Positions 24,757 through 35,445 of a DNA stretch of 64,000 bases are shown here, piece after piece. The translations under genes and the position numbers were made by a program. Position 1 is the stretch's first letter; each line of letters starts with the position of its first letter. The notes below the pieces were generated by a model. It had not been told where the DNA came from. It saw only the letters and a program-made list of their open reading frames with translations, and made no database searches. The DNA comes from Sphingomonas sanguinis (GTDB lineage Bacteria; Pseudomonadota; Alphaproteobacteria; Sphingomonadales; Sphingomonadaceae), in contig NZ_LDTE01000009.1 of the NCBI RefSeq assembly GCF_001476905.1, forward strand, positions 1 to 64,000. Reading direction: 5' to 3'.

Positions 24757-26763
24757 ATGATGGTCCGCGTCGGGCGGCCGTGCCGCTCGGCCGCCATCTT
24801 GATGATCGCAATGGGGGTGGGCGGCACGGGCTGGTCCGGCCGTGCCCTTGCGCAGACCACATCCCCGAAGCCTGCCGCGAACCAGACCGTCCAGACGGGT
24901 ACACCCCCCGAGGTCGACGACCCGACCATGCTCGACCCGTCCGCGCCGCTGGCCCCCTTGCCGGAGATCGGCGTGGCCTGGCCCGACCTGGCGACCGCGC
25001 CCGGCGATCCGGCTGGCGCGATGGCGGCGACCGTCGATGCCGCGGCGGAGCGGCGTTATCACTGGAAGGTCGAGGGGATCGACGGCGCGGGCGCACTGGT
25101 CCGCCAGCGGTTCGAGCAGCTCTCCTCGCTGGACAATAATGATGGCGAGCCCGCCAATGCCGCGCAGCTCGACCGCCGCGCGCGCGAGGATGCGGCACTG
25201 CTCACCAACCTGTTGCGCGGCGCGGGTTATTATGATGCGCAGGTCGCGACCCGGATCGAGCCGGGCGACCAGCCGACCGTGGTACTGGAGGCGACGCCGG
25301 GCAATCTCTATCGCTTCGCGGGCGTCACGCTGGCGGGGGTACAGGCGGCGGGCGACAAGGCCGCGCCGCTGGAAAAGGCGTTCGGCATCAGGCCGGGCGA
25401 TCCGGTCGACGCCGACACCATCGTCGCGGGCGAGGCCAAGCTGAAGGCGGCGGTGGGTGAGGAAGGCTTTCCCTTCGCCAAGGTCGGCGATCCGCAGATC
25501 GTGGTCGACCGCGCGGCCCGCACCGCGACGCTGGACCTGTCGGTCGATCCGGGATCGTCGCGCCGCTATGGCCGGATCGTCATGGCGAACGACAAGCTGT
25601 TCGATGCCCGGCACGTCCAAGACATCGCCCGCTTCCAGCCCGGCCAGCCTTATGACTCCGCCGGGCTCGACGATCTGCGCCGCGCGCTGGTGCAGACCGG
25701 CCTTGTCTCCTCGGTCGATGTGAAGCCCGTGCCCGGCGACACGCCCGACACGGTGAACATCGCCGTCGCGCTGGAGCCCGCGCCGCCGCATACCATCGCG
25801 GGCGAACTGGGTTACGGCACCGGCGAGGGCGCGAGCGCGACGATCAACTGGACCGACCGCAACCTCTTCCCGCCCGAGGGCGCGCTGACCCTGCGCAGTG
25901 TGCTGGGCACCCGCGAGCAGCTGGGCGCGGTCGTGTTCCGGCGCAACAATTTTCAGGGCCGCGACCGGGTGCTGACCGTGCAATTCTCGGCCGCACACAT
26001 CCTGCGCGACGCCTATGAGGCCAAGACCCTCTCGCTGTCGGGCGGACTGGAGCGGCAGACCAACATCTTCTTCCAGAAGACATGGACCTGGTCGCTGGGT
26101 GCCGAACTGCTGACCTCGGACGAGCGGGACGTGATCGAGAGCACCGGCGAGCCGCGTCGGCGGACCTTCTTCATCGGTGCCTTGCCGACCAGCCTGAACT
26201 ACGATGGCTCGGACGATCTGTTGAACCCGACGCGCGGCTTTCGGCTGGGCGGGCGGCTTAGCCCGGAGGTGTCGCTGCAGGGTAGCGTCTTCGGCTATAC
26301 CCGGACGCAGATCGATGCGAGCCTCTATCATCCGTTCGGTGAGCGGGTGGTGCTGGCGGCGCGGACGCGGCTGGGCACAATCCTGGGCGCGCCGCGCGAC
26401 CAGATCGCGCCGTCGCGGCGTTTCTACGCGGGCGGCGGCGCGTCGGTGCGCGGCTATGGTTTCCAGGCGATCGGGCCGCGCGACGCGAACAACGATCCGA
26501 TCGGCGGGCGCAGCTTAGCCGAATTCTCGATCGAGGCGCGAGTGCGGACCTTCGGCAATTTCGGCATCGTGCCGTTTCTCGACGCAGGCAACATCTCCAC
26601 CACACCCTTGCCGCGCCTGACGGGTCTGCGTTTCGGCACCGGGCTGGGGGTGCGTTACTATTCCAATTTCGGGCCGATCCGCTTGGATGTTGGTACGCCG
26701 CTGAACCCGCAAAAGGGGGATAGCCGGGTCGCGGTCTATGTCTCGCTGGGGCAGGCCTTTTGA
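24757..26763 (+). CDS. tamA: TamA, outer-membrane assembly factor
   Basis: A 668-residue Omp85-family protein of the TAM translocation and assembly module. Signal peptide ~1-30, then POTRA domains (~100-320) and a 16-stranded barrel (~330-668) with the family GSxGFG-type signature at VRGYGFQAIG (~565) and a C-terminal Phe. It works with TamB to insert proteins or move lipids across the envelope. Its stop overlaps the tamB start (TTGA), so the partners are coupled. Confidence 0.93.
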   Translation: MMVRVGRPCRSAAILMIAMGVGGTGWSGRALAQTTSPKPAANQTVQTGTPPEVDDPTMLDPSAPLAPLPEIGVAWPDLATAPGDPAGAMAATVDAAAERRYHWKVEGIDGAGALVRQRFEQLSSLDNNDGEPANAAQLDRRAREDAALLTNLLRGAGYYDAQVATRIEPGDQPTVVLEATPGNLYRFAGVTLAGVQAAGDKAAPLEKAFGIRPGDPVDADTIVAGEAKLKAAVGEEGFPFAKVGDPQIVVDRAARTATLDLSVDPGSSRRYGRIVMANDKLFDARHVQDIARFQPGQPYDSAGLDDLRRALVQTGLVSSVDVKPVPGDTPDTVNIAVALEPAPPHTIAGELGYGTGEGASATINWTDRNLFPPEGALTLRSVLGTREQLGAVVFRRNNFQGRDRVLTVQFSAAHILRDAYEAKTLSLSGGLERQTNIFFQKTWTWSLGAELLTSDERDVIESTGEPRRRTFFIGALPTSLNYDGSDDLLNPTRGFRLGGRLSPEVSLQGSVFGYTRTQIDASLYHPFGERVVLAARTRLGTILGAPRDQIAPSRRFYAGGGASVRGYGFQAIGPRDANNDPIGGRSLAEFSIEARVRTFGNFGIVPFLDAGNISTTPLPRLTGLRFGTGLGVRYYSNFGPIRLDVGTPLNPQKGDSRVAVYVSLGQAF

Positions 26764-29700
26764 GCGAGGACGCCGCCCCGCCGCCGCCGCCCGCGCGGCC
26801 GCGTGTCCGCTGGGTGCGGGCGGTGGCGATCGCGCTGGTGGCGCTGATCGGTATCGTCATGGCGGCGCTGGGCATCGTCGATACCTCGATCGGCCATCGC
26901 TGGGTCGTGGATCGGATCGCGACCATTCGCACCGATACCGGCCTGCGCTTCTCGGTGGGGCGGATCGACGGGTCGCTCTATTCGGACATGCGGCTGGTCG
27001 ATCTGCGCGTCTATGACCTGGACGGGATGCTGGTACGGGTGCCCCAGGCGCGGCTCGACTGGCGACCGTGGAACTGGACGCGGGGCACGCTCGACATTCG
27101 CCGCGTCGAAGCGCCGCTGGCGATGCTCTATCATGTGCCGCACACCCGGCGGACGGGCAAGCAGGGGCCGATCCTGCCCGATTTCGATATCCGGATCGAC
27201 CGGCTCCGGCTCGACCGGCTGATCCTGGCGGCTCCCGTGCTGGGGCGACAGCGGGTCGCGAAGGTCGAGGGACAGGCCGATATCCGCGATGGCCGCGCGC
27301 TGGTGACGATGGACGGCGTGGTCGCGGGCACCGACCGGCTCCGCCTGCGCCTGGATGCCCAGCCCGATCGTGACCGGTTCGACCTGGACGTGCGGGCCCA
27401 GGGTGGCGCGGACGGCGTGCTGGCCAAGATGGTCGGTGCACGTGCGCCGGTCGCGCTGACGGTCGACGGCGCTGGCCGCTGGTCGCGTTGGGACGGTCGT
27501 GCGCGAGGGGTCATTGCCGGACGGCGCGCCATCGCGCTGAGGCTGGCGGCGCGTTCGGGTCGCTATGCGCTGTCGGGCGACATCGCGCCGTCGCTGGTGC
27601 TGCGGGGCCGTCTCCAGCGGCTGACCGCGCCCCGTGTCGTGGTCGCCGGACAAGCCGATTTCTCCGACCGGCGGCTGAACGGCGCGCTTGTCCTGCGCTC
27701 GCCCGCCTTGCGCGTCCGCGCGCGGGGCGTGGTCGATTTGGGCGCGGGCGCGTTCGAGGGGCTGCGCGTCGATGCCAGCCTTTTGCGACCGGGGGCGCTG
27801 TTCCTCAACATGAGCGGCCAGACCATCACCCTGGCGACCCGGCTGGACGGGGCATTCGGTCGGGCGACCTTCGACTATAAGCTCGCCGCGACCCGCTTCG
27901 CCTTCGACCGGACGGGGTTCGAGGACGCTCATGCCAGCGGCAAGGGGCGGTTGAGCGGCGGCTGGCCGTGGGTGCTGCCGGTGCGCTTTACGGCGCGAGC
28001 CGTAACCGGCGTGGGCGAGGCGGCGGGAGGCATCCTCCACAGCTTGTCGGTCGCGGGCGACCTGCGCATCACCCCGCATGAGATTCTGGGACAGGGCCTC
28101 GCGCTGCGCTCCGACAAGCTGGCGGGCAAGCTCAACCTGCGCATCGACCTGACCAACGGGCGTTATGATGTCGGGCTGAACGGCGCGTTGCAACGCTATC
28201 TGATCCCCGGCCTCGGCATCGTCGACGTCCGATCGACGCTGACCGCCGTGCCGGGCGCCGATGGGCATGGAACCCGCGTGATCGGCAAGGGCGAGGCGCA
28301 GGTGCGGCGGCTGGACAACGCCTTTCTCCGCTCGCTGGCGGGCGGGTTGCCGCACCTGACCACCGATCTGGAGCGGGGCGTGGACGGGGTGTTCCATTTC
28401 CACCGCCTGGTGCTGACCGGCCCCGATATCCGCCTGACCGGCGAGGCGATCCGGCGGCGGGACGGCACCTTCCATTTTGTCGGCGGCGGACGTCAGCGCA
28501 GCTATGGCCCGGTCCAGATGGTGCTCGACGGGCGGATCGACCGGCCGACGCTGGACCTGCAACTTGCCTCGCCCAATGCGGCGATGGGCCTGCGCGATGT
28601 GAAGGCGCATCTCGATCCCACCGATCAGGGCTTTGCCTTCCGGGCCGCCGGGGGATCGCGGCTGGGCCCGTTCCAGGCGAGCGGGGCCATATTGCTGCCG
28701 CGTGGGCAGAATGCGGTTATCCAGATCCAGCCATTGCTCGTCGCGGGCGCGCGGGCGACGGGGGCGCTGACCGTGGTGCAGGGCGGCTTCAACGGGCGGC
28801 TCGACGTCGTGGACGGCGGGCTGTCGGGCGAACTGCTGTTCCGTCCGGTCGGCACGGTCCAGCGGATCGAGGCGCATCTGGCCGCGCGTCAGGCGCAGAT
28901 TTCGGCCATCACCGTCCGGCAAGGGCGGCTGGACATGGTGGCGCTGCTCGACCCGGCGGGGGCATCGGTCGAGGGCTCCGCCCAGGCGCAAGGGCTGCGG
29001 CACGGCGCGTTCCACATCGCGCAGATGACCGGCACCGCCCGGCTGCGCGGGGGCACCGGAGAGGTACGGGTCGGCATTTCGGGCTCGCGTGGCCGCGCCT
29101 TCTCGATCCAGACGGTGACGCAGGTTACGCCCGGTCGCTTTACCGTGAGCGGGCAGGGGACGCTCGACCGCCGCCCGCTGCAACTCCTGTCGCCCGCAGT
29201 CGTGACGCGCGACGGCGACGGCTGGGTCCTCGCGCCGACGCGGTTGAGCTTTGCGGGGGGTGAGGCGAAGCTGGCCGGGCGGCTCGATGCCGATGGGACG
29301 GAGGTGCAGGCCAGCCTGACGCGAATGCCGCTGACCGTACTCGACATCGGTTATCCAGGCCTGGGTCTGGGTGGCACCGCGACGGGCACGCTGACGATCC
29401 GACAAGGGATTGGCGCGCCGACGGGCAAGGCGGACCTGACCATTCGCGGGCTGACACGCGCGGGCTTGGTGCTCAATTCGCGGCCGATCGATATGGGCGT
29501 GGCGGGCCTGCTGTCCGCCGACCGTCTGGGCGTACGCGCGGTGATGGCGTCGGGCGGCAAGATCATCGGCCGGGCGCAGGCGCTGCTGGTGCCGGGCGGC
29601 GGGGGCGACTGGGCCGCCAGGATGCAGGCCGGGAAGCTGATCGCGCAGCTTCGCTATGCCGGGCCCGCCGACACGCTGTGGCGGCTGACCGGGGTCGAGA

Positions 29701-30917
29701 TGTTCGACCTGTCCGGTCCGGTCGCGATCGGCGCGGATGTCACCGGGGCGCTGAGCCAGCCGGTCATTCGCGGCGCGGTGAAGGCGGTCGGCGCACGGAT
29801 CGAGAGCGCGACGACCGGCACCGTCCTGACCGATGTGCAGGCCAGCGGCCGCTTCGGCGGATCGCGGCTGGTCATCGACCGCTTCGCCGCGCAGGCGGGC
29901 AAGGACGGGCGTGTCGCCGGCACCGGCCAGTTCGACTTTGCGGGCGGACACGGCGTCGCGCTGGACCTGTCGCTCAACGCGCGCAACGCGGTGATGATCG
30001 CCCGCGACGATATCGGTGCGACCGTGACCGGGCCGCTGACCTTCCATTCGGACGGGGCAGGCGGCACCATCTCGGGCGATGTCGTGCTCAACCGCAGCCG
30101 CTATCGCCTGGGCCGCGCGACGGCGGCGACGGCGGTGCCGCAGCTCAACATCCGCGAGATCAACATTCCCGGCGGCGGCGAAGAGGACGATGTGCCGCGC
30201 AAGCCCTGGACACTGGCGATCGTGGCCAAGGCGCCCAACGGCCTGATCGTCTCCGGCCTGGGCCTCAACAGCGAGTGGTCGGCGGACCTGAAGATCGCAG
30301 GAACGCCGGACAACCCGGCGATCACCGGCCAGGCGACGCTGATCCGCGGCGATTACGAATTTGCGGGGCGTGAGTTCGATCTGGCGCGCGGCGTCATCCG
30401 TTTCGGCGGAGAGGTGCCCGCCAACCCCGCGCTCGACATCGCGGCCAATGCCAACGTCCAGGGACTGAGCGCCACCATCCGGGTGACCGGCACCGCGCTG
30501 AAACCCGAGATCGGCTTTTCCAGCACGCCCGCGCTGCCGAACGACGAACTGCTGTCGCGCCTGCTTTTCGGCACCTCGATCGCCAGCCTGTCCGCGCCCG
30601 AGGCGTTGCAACTCGCCGCCGCCGTCGCCGCCTTGCAGGATGGCGGCAACGGGCTGAACCCGATCAATGCAGTGCGGCGCGCGGCGGGGCTCGACCGCCT
30701 GCGCGTGCTGCCCGCCGATGTGCAGATCGGACGCGCCACTTCGGTCGCGGCGGGCAAATATATCACCCGGCGCTTCTATGCCGAGATCATCACCGACGGG
30801 CAGGGCTATTCCGCGACCCAGGTCGAGTTCCAGGTGACGCGCTGGCTATCGCTGCTCTCCAGCATCTCGACGCTGGGGCGGCAGAATGTGAATGTGCGGA
30901 TATCCAAGGACTATTGA
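26760..30917 (+). CDS. tamB: TamB, inner-membrane translocation partner
   Basis: A 1385-residue protein: N-terminal membrane helix (~22-45), a very long beta-repeat groove, and a C-terminal DUF490/TamB domain (~1000-1385; NPALDIAANANVQGL, NDELLSRLLFG) that contacts the TamA POTRA. It forms a hydrophobic channel across the periplasm. A TTG start at 26760 overlaps the tamA stop. A long antisense open frame here is only a shadow of the GC-rich code. Confidence 0.93.
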   Translation: MSEDAAPPPPPARPRVRWVRAVAIALVALIGIVMAALGIVDTSIGHRWVVDRIATIRTDTGLRFSVGRIDGSLYSDMRLVDLRVYDLDGMLVRVPQARLDWRPWNWTRGTLDIRRVEAPLAMLYHVPHTRRTGKQGPILPDFDIRIDRLRLDRLILAAPVLGRQRVAKVEGQADIRDGRALVTMDGVVAGTDRLRLRLDAQPDRDRFDLDVRAQGGADGVLAKMVGARAPVALTVDGAGRWSRWDGRARGVIAGRRAIALRLAARSGRYALSGDIAPSLVLRGRLQRLTAPRVVVAGQADFSDRRLNGALVLRSPALRVRARGVVDLGAGAFEGLRVDASLLRPGALFLNMSGQTITLATRLDGAFGRATFDYKLAATRFAFDRTGFEDAHASGKGRLSGGWPWVLPVRFTARAVTGVGEAAGGILHSLSVAGDLRITPHEILGQGLALRSDKLAGKLNLRIDLTNGRYDVGLNGALQRYLIPGLGIVDVRSTLTAVPGADGHGTRVIGKGEAQVRRLDNAFLRSLAGGLPHLTTDLERGVDGVFHFHRLVLTGPDIRLTGEAIRRRDGTFHFVGGGRQRSYGPVQMVLDGRIDRPTLDLQLASPNAAMGLRDVKAHLDPTDQGFAFRAAGGSRLGPFQASGAILLPRGQNAVIQIQPLLVAGARATGALTVVQGGFNGRLDVVDGGLSGELLFRPVGTVQRIEAHLAARQAQISAITVRQGRLDMVALLDPAGASVEGSAQAQGLRHGAFHIAQMTGTARLRGGTGEVRVGISGSRGRAFSIQTVTQVTPGRFTVSGQGTLDRRPLQLLSPAVVTRDGDGWVLAPTRLSFAGGEAKLAGRLDADGTEVQASLTRMPLTVLDIGYPGLGLGGTATGTLTIRQGIGAPTGKADLTIRGLTRAGLVLNSRPIDMGVAGLLSADRLGVRAVMASGGKIIGRAQALLVPGGGGDWAARMQAGKLIAQLRYAGPADTLWRLTGVEMFDLSGPVAIGADVTGALSQPVIRGAVKAVGARIESATTGTVLTDVQASGRFGGSRLVIDRFAAQAGKDGRVAGTGQFDFAGGHGVALDLSLNARNAVMIARDDIGATVTGPLTFHSDGAGGTISGDVVLNRSRYRLGRATAATAVPQLNIREINIPGGGEEDDVPRKPWTLAIVAKAPNGLIVSGLGLNSEWSADLKIAGTPDNPAITGQATLIRGDYEFAGREFDLARGVIRFGGEVPANPALDIAANANVQGLSATIRVTGTALKPEIGFSSTPALPNDELLSRLLFGTSIASLSAPEALQLAAAVAALQDGGNGLNPINAVRRAAGLDRLRVLPADVQIGRATSVAAGKYITRRFYAEIITDGQGYSATQVEFQVTRWLSLLSSISTLGRQNVNVRISKDY

Positions 30918-30956
30918 GGCGTTGGCCCGCCCGAATCGCGTTTAGGAGTTTGGCGC

Positions 30957-31931
30957 ATGGAAAAGACCGCCTTCATCGAAAAGACCGGCGGGCCCGAGGT
31001 CATCCAATGGCGTGACGAAGAACTGCCGCCGCCCGGCCCCGGCGAGGTGCGGATGCGGCACCATGCGGTCGGGCTGAACTATATCGACACCTATCACCGC
31101 AGCGGGCTGTACCCGATCGATCTGCCCGGCAAGCTGGGCTCCGAAGCGGCGGGCGTGGTCGAGGCGGTGGGCGAGGGCGTGAGCGACTTTAAGGTCGGCG
31201 ACCGGGTCGGCGTGTTCGGTCCGGCGCGCGGGGCCTATGCCACGGCGCGCAACGTCGCGGCCGACCTGCTCGTGCCGCTGCCCGATCATGTCGACGATCG
31301 GACGGCGGCGGCGATCCTGTTGAAGGGCGCGACGACCGCTTTCCTGATCGAGGATTGCGCGAAGGTGCAACCGGGCTGGCCGGTGCTGGTCCATGCGGCG
31401 GCGGGCGGTGTCGGGCACCTTGCGGTCGGCTGGCTGAAGGCGATTGGCGCGACGGTGATCGCGACCGTGGGCAGCGAGGCCAAGGCCGAGAAGGCGCGGG
31501 CCGCCGGGGCCGATCATGTCATCCTCAACCGGACCGAGGATGTCGCGGCCCGCGTGCGCGCGATCACCGGCGGGCAGGGTGTCCCCGTGGTGCTCGACGG
31601 TGTCGGCAAGGCGACCTGGGAGGCCTCGCTGAACAGCACCGCGCGGCGCGGCCTGGTGGTCAGCTTCGGCAATGCCTCGGGCGCGGTCGATGGCGTGAAC
31701 CTCGGCATCCTGGCGGCCAAGGGCTCGTTGTTCGTCACCCGGCCGACCCTGTTCGACTATGCGGTAACGGCGGCGGAAAAGCGCAGCCTGATCGCGCGGG
31801 TCTTCGCCATGCTGGAAAAGCGCGCCATCACGCCGGAGATCGGCCAGAGCTTCGCCCTGACCGACGTGGCCGAGGCGCATCGGGCGATCGAGGCGGGGGA
31901 GACGGTGGGGAGTACGGTGTTGATCCCCTGA
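30957..31931 (+). CDS. qor: NADPH:quinone oxidoreductase (zinc-free MDR)
   Basis: A 324-residue medium-chain reductase of the QOR group. Residues ~1-120 form the GroES-like part, including VGLNYIDTYHRSGLYP; a Rossmann fold follows with the AAGGVGHLAV loop (~148-157). There are no structural zinc cysteines, as expected for QOR. It reduces quinones with NADPH, a detoxification role. It stands on its own after tamB, 39 bases away. Confidence 0.9.
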   Translation: MEKTAFIEKTGGPEVIQWRDEELPPPGPGEVRMRHHAVGLNYIDTYHRSGLYPIDLPGKLGSEAAGVVEAVGEGVSDFKVGDRVGVFGPARGAYATARNVAADLLVPLPDHVDDRTAAAILLKGATTAFLIEDCAKVQPGWPVLVHAAAGGVGHLAVGWLKAIGATVIATVGSEAKAEKARAAGADHVILNRTEDVAARVRAITGGQGVPVVLDGVGKATWEASLNSTARRGLVVSFGNASGAVDGVNLGILAAKGSLFVTRPTLFDYAVTAAEKRSLIARVFAMLEKRAITPEIGQSFALTDVAEAHRAIEAGETVGSTVLIP

Positions 31932-32005
31932 GCGGGGCAACAACGGATTCACCTGCCATCGGCACTTCGCTATCCTGCCGCCGACCCCATGCCTGGAGAC
32001 CTTCG

Positions 32006-32623
32006 ATGATCGCACTCCTGCCGCTCGCCCTGCTGGCCCTGCAGTCGGCCCCGGCCGCGCCGCCCGCGCCCGCCACGACCGAAGCGCCCAAGCCCGTCAT
32101 GGTCCGCGTCGCGATGCAGACCAGTCTCGGCCCCGTGGTCCTCGACCTCGACCGGACCCACGCGCCGATCACGACCGCCAATTTCCTGCGCTATGTGGAC
32201 CAGCATCGGCTGGACGGCGTGACCTTTTACCGCTCGGTTCGTGTCGCGCCCGATTTCGGCTTCGTCCAGTTCGGTATCCAGAACGAGCCCAGGCGCATCC
32301 TGCCCCCGATCGTGCATGAGCCGACGACCAAGACCGGCATCAAGCACCTGAACGGCACCATCTCGGTGGCGCGGCTGGCCCCGGGCACGGCGCGCGGCGA
32401 CTTCACCATCATGGTCGGCGACCAGCCCTCGCTCGATGCCGATCCCAGCAAGCCCGGCGACAATCTGGGCTATGCCGCCTTCGGCCATGTCGTCGAGGGG
32501 ATGGACGTGATCCATGCCATCCTCGACCAGCCCGCCGATCCCTCCAAGGGACCTTTCAAGGGCGAGATGCTGGCCGCGCCGGTCAAGATCCTGTCGGCCA
32601 AGCGGCTGACGGTGACGCAGTGA
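32006..32623 (+). CDS. Periplasmic cyclophilin-type peptidyl-prolyl isomerase
   Basis: A 205-residue PPIase with a signal peptide (MIALLPLALLALQSAPAA, ~1-20). Cyclophilin signature: TTANFLRYVDQ, VTFYRSV, FVQFGIQ, TISVARL. The usual GGD segment (GFVQFG) is altered. It helps fold exported proteins. The ATG at 32006 is chosen for the signal peptide; ribosome-binding GGAGA precedes it by six bases. Confidence 0.9.
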   Translation: MIALLPLALLALQSAPAAPPAPATTEAPKPVMVRVAMQTSLGPVVLDLDRTHAPITTANFLRYVDQHRLDGVTFYRSVRVAPDFGFVQFGIQNEPRRILPPIVHEPTTKTGIKHLNGTISVARLAPGTARGDFTIMVGDQPSLDADPSKPGDNLGYAAFGHVVEGMDVIHAILDQPADPSKGPFKGEMLAAPVKILSAKRLTVTQ

Positions 32624-32640
32624 CCTCGCACTGAACGGAT

Positions 32641-32669
32641 GGGGCGCGACGGTAGCTCTCCGTCGCGCC
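32641..32669. terminator. Convergent hairpin
   Basis: GGGCGCGACGG and CCGTCGCGCCC form an 11-bp stem with a seven-base loop between the convergent PPIase and receptor genes. No T-run follows on either side, so it may terminate weakly or only insulate. Confidence 0.55.
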
Positions 32670-32676
32670 CTGCCGA

Positions 32677-35226
32677 TCAGAACTCGAAGTGAAGCGTACC
32701 GATGACCGTCCGGCCGTTGCCGAAGTTCAGCCAGCCGCCATTCGCGATCCGGGGCGCCGACCAGACATTGCTGTAATAGCGCTTGTCGAGCAGGTTGGTC
32801 ACGTTGAGCTGGAAATAGGTCTTGGGCAGGCCGACCGCCCCCAGGCCGATCTGCGCATCGAGGTCGACCAGCGTATAGCCGGCAGAGATCGCATCATTTT
32901 CATCGGTGATGAAGCGATCCCCGACATGCTTGGCCGAGACACCCAGGACGAGGCTGGGCAGCGTGATCTGCGCCCGGGTGCCATATTGCCAGTTGGGCGT
33001 ATCGACCAACTGCTTGCCCTTGGTCGCGATCAGGATCGCACCGGAGCCGTCACCATTCAGCACATCGTCCCGCAGCGTCGACTTCAGGTAGGAGCCGAAC
33101 CCGTAAAGCGACAACCAACGGGTCGGGGTGAGCGACAGGGTGGCGTCGATGCCCTTGCTGTCCACCCGGCCGACATTGCGGCTGGCGCTGATCGTACCAC
33201 CGCCTTCCAGCGGCACGGTCACGTTGAGGATACGGTTGTCGTAGCGGATGAACCAACCGCCAAGCTGAGCCTGTACGATTCCGCTGGTGTAACGCAGGCC
33301 GGTGTCGAAGGAGTCGGTACGCTCGGGAACCGCCTCCTTGTCCTTGAGCGAGATGACCTTGTCGTCATAGGAATAGATGTCGGTGCTGGGGGCCGAGAAG
33401 CCGCGGTTCCAGCTGGCATAGAGGCTGAGGGCGGGGGCCATCTGCCACACCATGCCGATATTGGGCAGGAACGCGCGGTACTCGCGAATACGACCGGTAT
33501 AGGGCGGGCCGAACTTGGCCGTGCGGTTGTCGGCGGCCACCTGCTGCGCGGACTGGGACGTGCAATAGGCTTCGCTGCCGCTTCCGGGGATCGTATAGCA
33601 GGCATTGCTCATGTTGCGGCGATAGAAGGCCGCGCGCAAACCGATGGTCAGCGACAGGCTGTCGTTGATCGGCCGCCCGCGATACTCGCCCGACAGCTGA
33701 TGCAGGATCGAGTAGGTCAGGCGATTGCGCTTGGTGAGCGGCGCGCCCGCCGCATCCAATACGGCTGCGTCACCGCCGCCCAGGCCGCGGAAATAGGATT
33801 TGGGGCGACCATCGGGGTACAGAAAACCCGCCTCGCCGGTCTGGCGGGTGCGCGCCCGATCCCAGGTATAGGCCAGACGCACCAGATTGGCCGCGTCGAT
33901 ATCATAGCGCAGACCGGCAATCGCGATCAGGCGATGAGTCTGCGTGTTCGAGGGATAGAAGAGACGTACATAATCGAGCAGATCGCCATCGCCGTTCAGA
34001 TCGCGACCCGCCGCGCGGCCTGCACCCATCCGCCCAAACTGATTGCGCGAAACGCCTGACTGCGTGGCATTGGCATCGCTTTCGGCAAACACGTTGGAGC
34101 CGCCGCCATTGGCGAGCGTATAGCTGTACCCGCCGTCGGCCGTGAAGGTCAGGTGATCGCTCAACGTGAACAGGCTGTTGAAACGGAGATTGCCGGTGTC
34201 GACCGGATTCACGTTGATCTGTCGCACATTGGTGCACAGACGCCGATCGTCCTGCACGGACCCGGCACCGGGGCTGGCAGAGGCCAGCGCGCACTCGTTT
34301 GAGTTGAAGAAGCCGCCCGTCGCCAGCACCTGGTCATATTGCTGTCGTGTCACGTCGACACGGACCGGATTGGCGGCCGTTGCCGTCTTGATCGGAAACG
34401 GGTTGCCCAGGATCGTATTGATCTGCGCGACCGATGGATTGCCATAGCCGGTGTTGCGATGCTGGTAGAAGAAACCCGCCAGCGAGACGAAATCCTTGCC
34501 TGAGCCCAGCGGCTGGTAAACGCGGGCATTGTACTGACTTTTGCGCACGATGGAGAAAGGGAACAGGTCGTAACGCTGGTTGCTGGCCGCCACCCAGGCT
34601 CGCGTGCCGCTCTGGTTCAGATCGCCGGTGTTGATCAGGCCGAAGACGCGGTTCATATTGCCCCGCCCGTGGGAATAGACGCCCATCGCGCTGACCTTCT
34701 CGGTCGGCATGATCGTCCGATAGTTGACCGTCCCGCCCGATGCGCTGGCCGACGGCGTGTCGACGTCGGTCGAGCCAAAGCCGACATTGACCGATTCGAC
34801 CAGTTCGGGATCGACCTGCTGGGCGGAGTAGATGGCGTAGTTGCCCGCATCGTTCAGCGGCAGGCCATCGAAGGTGAAGGCGATACGCGACTGGTCGAAG
34901 CCGCGGATGCGGATTGTGCCGCCATTGCCGCCATAAGGATCACTGGCGACATAGTTGACGCCGGGCACCATGTTGATCGCGTTGAAGATCGACTGACCGG
35001 GGACGGTATGCGCGATATAGTCCTGGGTCACGACCGCGCGCGCCTTGGCCGAATTGGACATTTCGATGCCCGTGCCTGCCAGTTTCTGGCCGGTGATGAT
35101 GATGTCGTCTTCGGCGCGGTTCTCGGCCGCGATCGTTCCGGCGGTCTGAGCGATGGCGGTATGCGACGTGAACGCCATCAGGCACGCGCCGCCGAACCCG
35201 GCAGCGCGGGTGATTCTCGATTTCAT
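32677..35226 (-). CDS. TonB-dependent receptor
   Basis: An 849-residue receptor. The start MKSRITRAAG at 35226 gives a signal peptide cleaved after TAIAQ. The plug is at ~50-170 (SIFNAINMVPGVNY, GTIRIRGFDQSRIAFTFDG) and the barrel ends in a C-terminal Phe. The substrate is not evident; nearby genes give no clue. A siderophore or plant-derived sugar are possibilities, and the family call is secure. Confidence 0.88.
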   Translation of the reverse strand: MKSRITRAAGFGGACLMAFTSHTAIAQTAGTIAAENRAEDDIIITGQKLAGTGIEMSNSAKARAVVTQDYIAHTVPGQSIFNAINMVPGVNYVASDPYGGNGGTIRIRGFDQSRIAFTFDGLPLNDAGNYAIYSAQQVDPELVESVNVGFGSTDVDTPSASASGGTVNYRTIMPTEKVSAMGVYSHGRGNMNRVFGLINTGDLNQSGTRAWVAASNQRYDLFPFSIVRKSQYNARVYQPLGSGKDFVSLAGFFYQHRNTGYGNPSVAQINTILGNPFPIKTATAANPVRVDVTRQQYDQVLATGGFFNSNECALASASPGAGSVQDDRRLCTNVRQINVNPVDTGNLRFNSLFTLSDHLTFTADGGYSYTLANGGGSNVFAESDANATQSGVSRNQFGRMGAGRAAGRDLNGDGDLLDYVRLFYPSNTQTHRLIAIAGLRYDIDAANLVRLAYTWDRARTRQTGEAGFLYPDGRPKSYFRGLGGGDAAVLDAAGAPLTKRNRLTYSILHQLSGEYRGRPINDSLSLTIGLRAAFYRRNMSNACYTIPGSGSEAYCTSQSAQQVAADNRTAKFGPPYTGRIREYRAFLPNIGMVWQMAPALSLYASWNRGFSAPSTDIYSYDDKVISLKDKEAVPERTDSFDTGLRYTSGIVQAQLGGWFIRYDNRILNVTVPLEGGGTISASRNVGRVDSKGIDATLSLTPTRWLSLYGFGSYLKSTLRDDVLNGDGSGAILIATKGKQLVDTPNWQYGTRAQITLPSLVLGVSAKHVGDRFITDENDAISAGYTLVDLDAQIGLGAVGLPKTYFQLNVTNLLDKRYYSNVWSAPRIANGGWLNFGNGRTVIGTLHFEF

Positions 35227-35445
35227 GCTTAGTCCCCACAGGCTTGGATTGGCCTTGGGGCAGCGCACTAGAAGCGATCTGTGTCGCCTTTGTTGCAAAT
35301 TTTATATGTAAAAACGGAAGCGCCTATATGCTCGCTTTGGTCCTATTCAGTCCGTTACAGGCGCGCCCGCAGTTACGAACATGGGGGGCTTTTCGGCTTT
35401 ATGATGCGATCCTGGTCATTTACGGGGCGGGATGGGCGCAAAAAG

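Noticed and set aside
26736-30611. Very long open frame antisense to tamB
   Set aside because: Its residues are dominated by Arg, Ala, Gly, Pro and His repeats with no motif, a mirror of the GC-rich tamB code; tamB is clearly the real gene.
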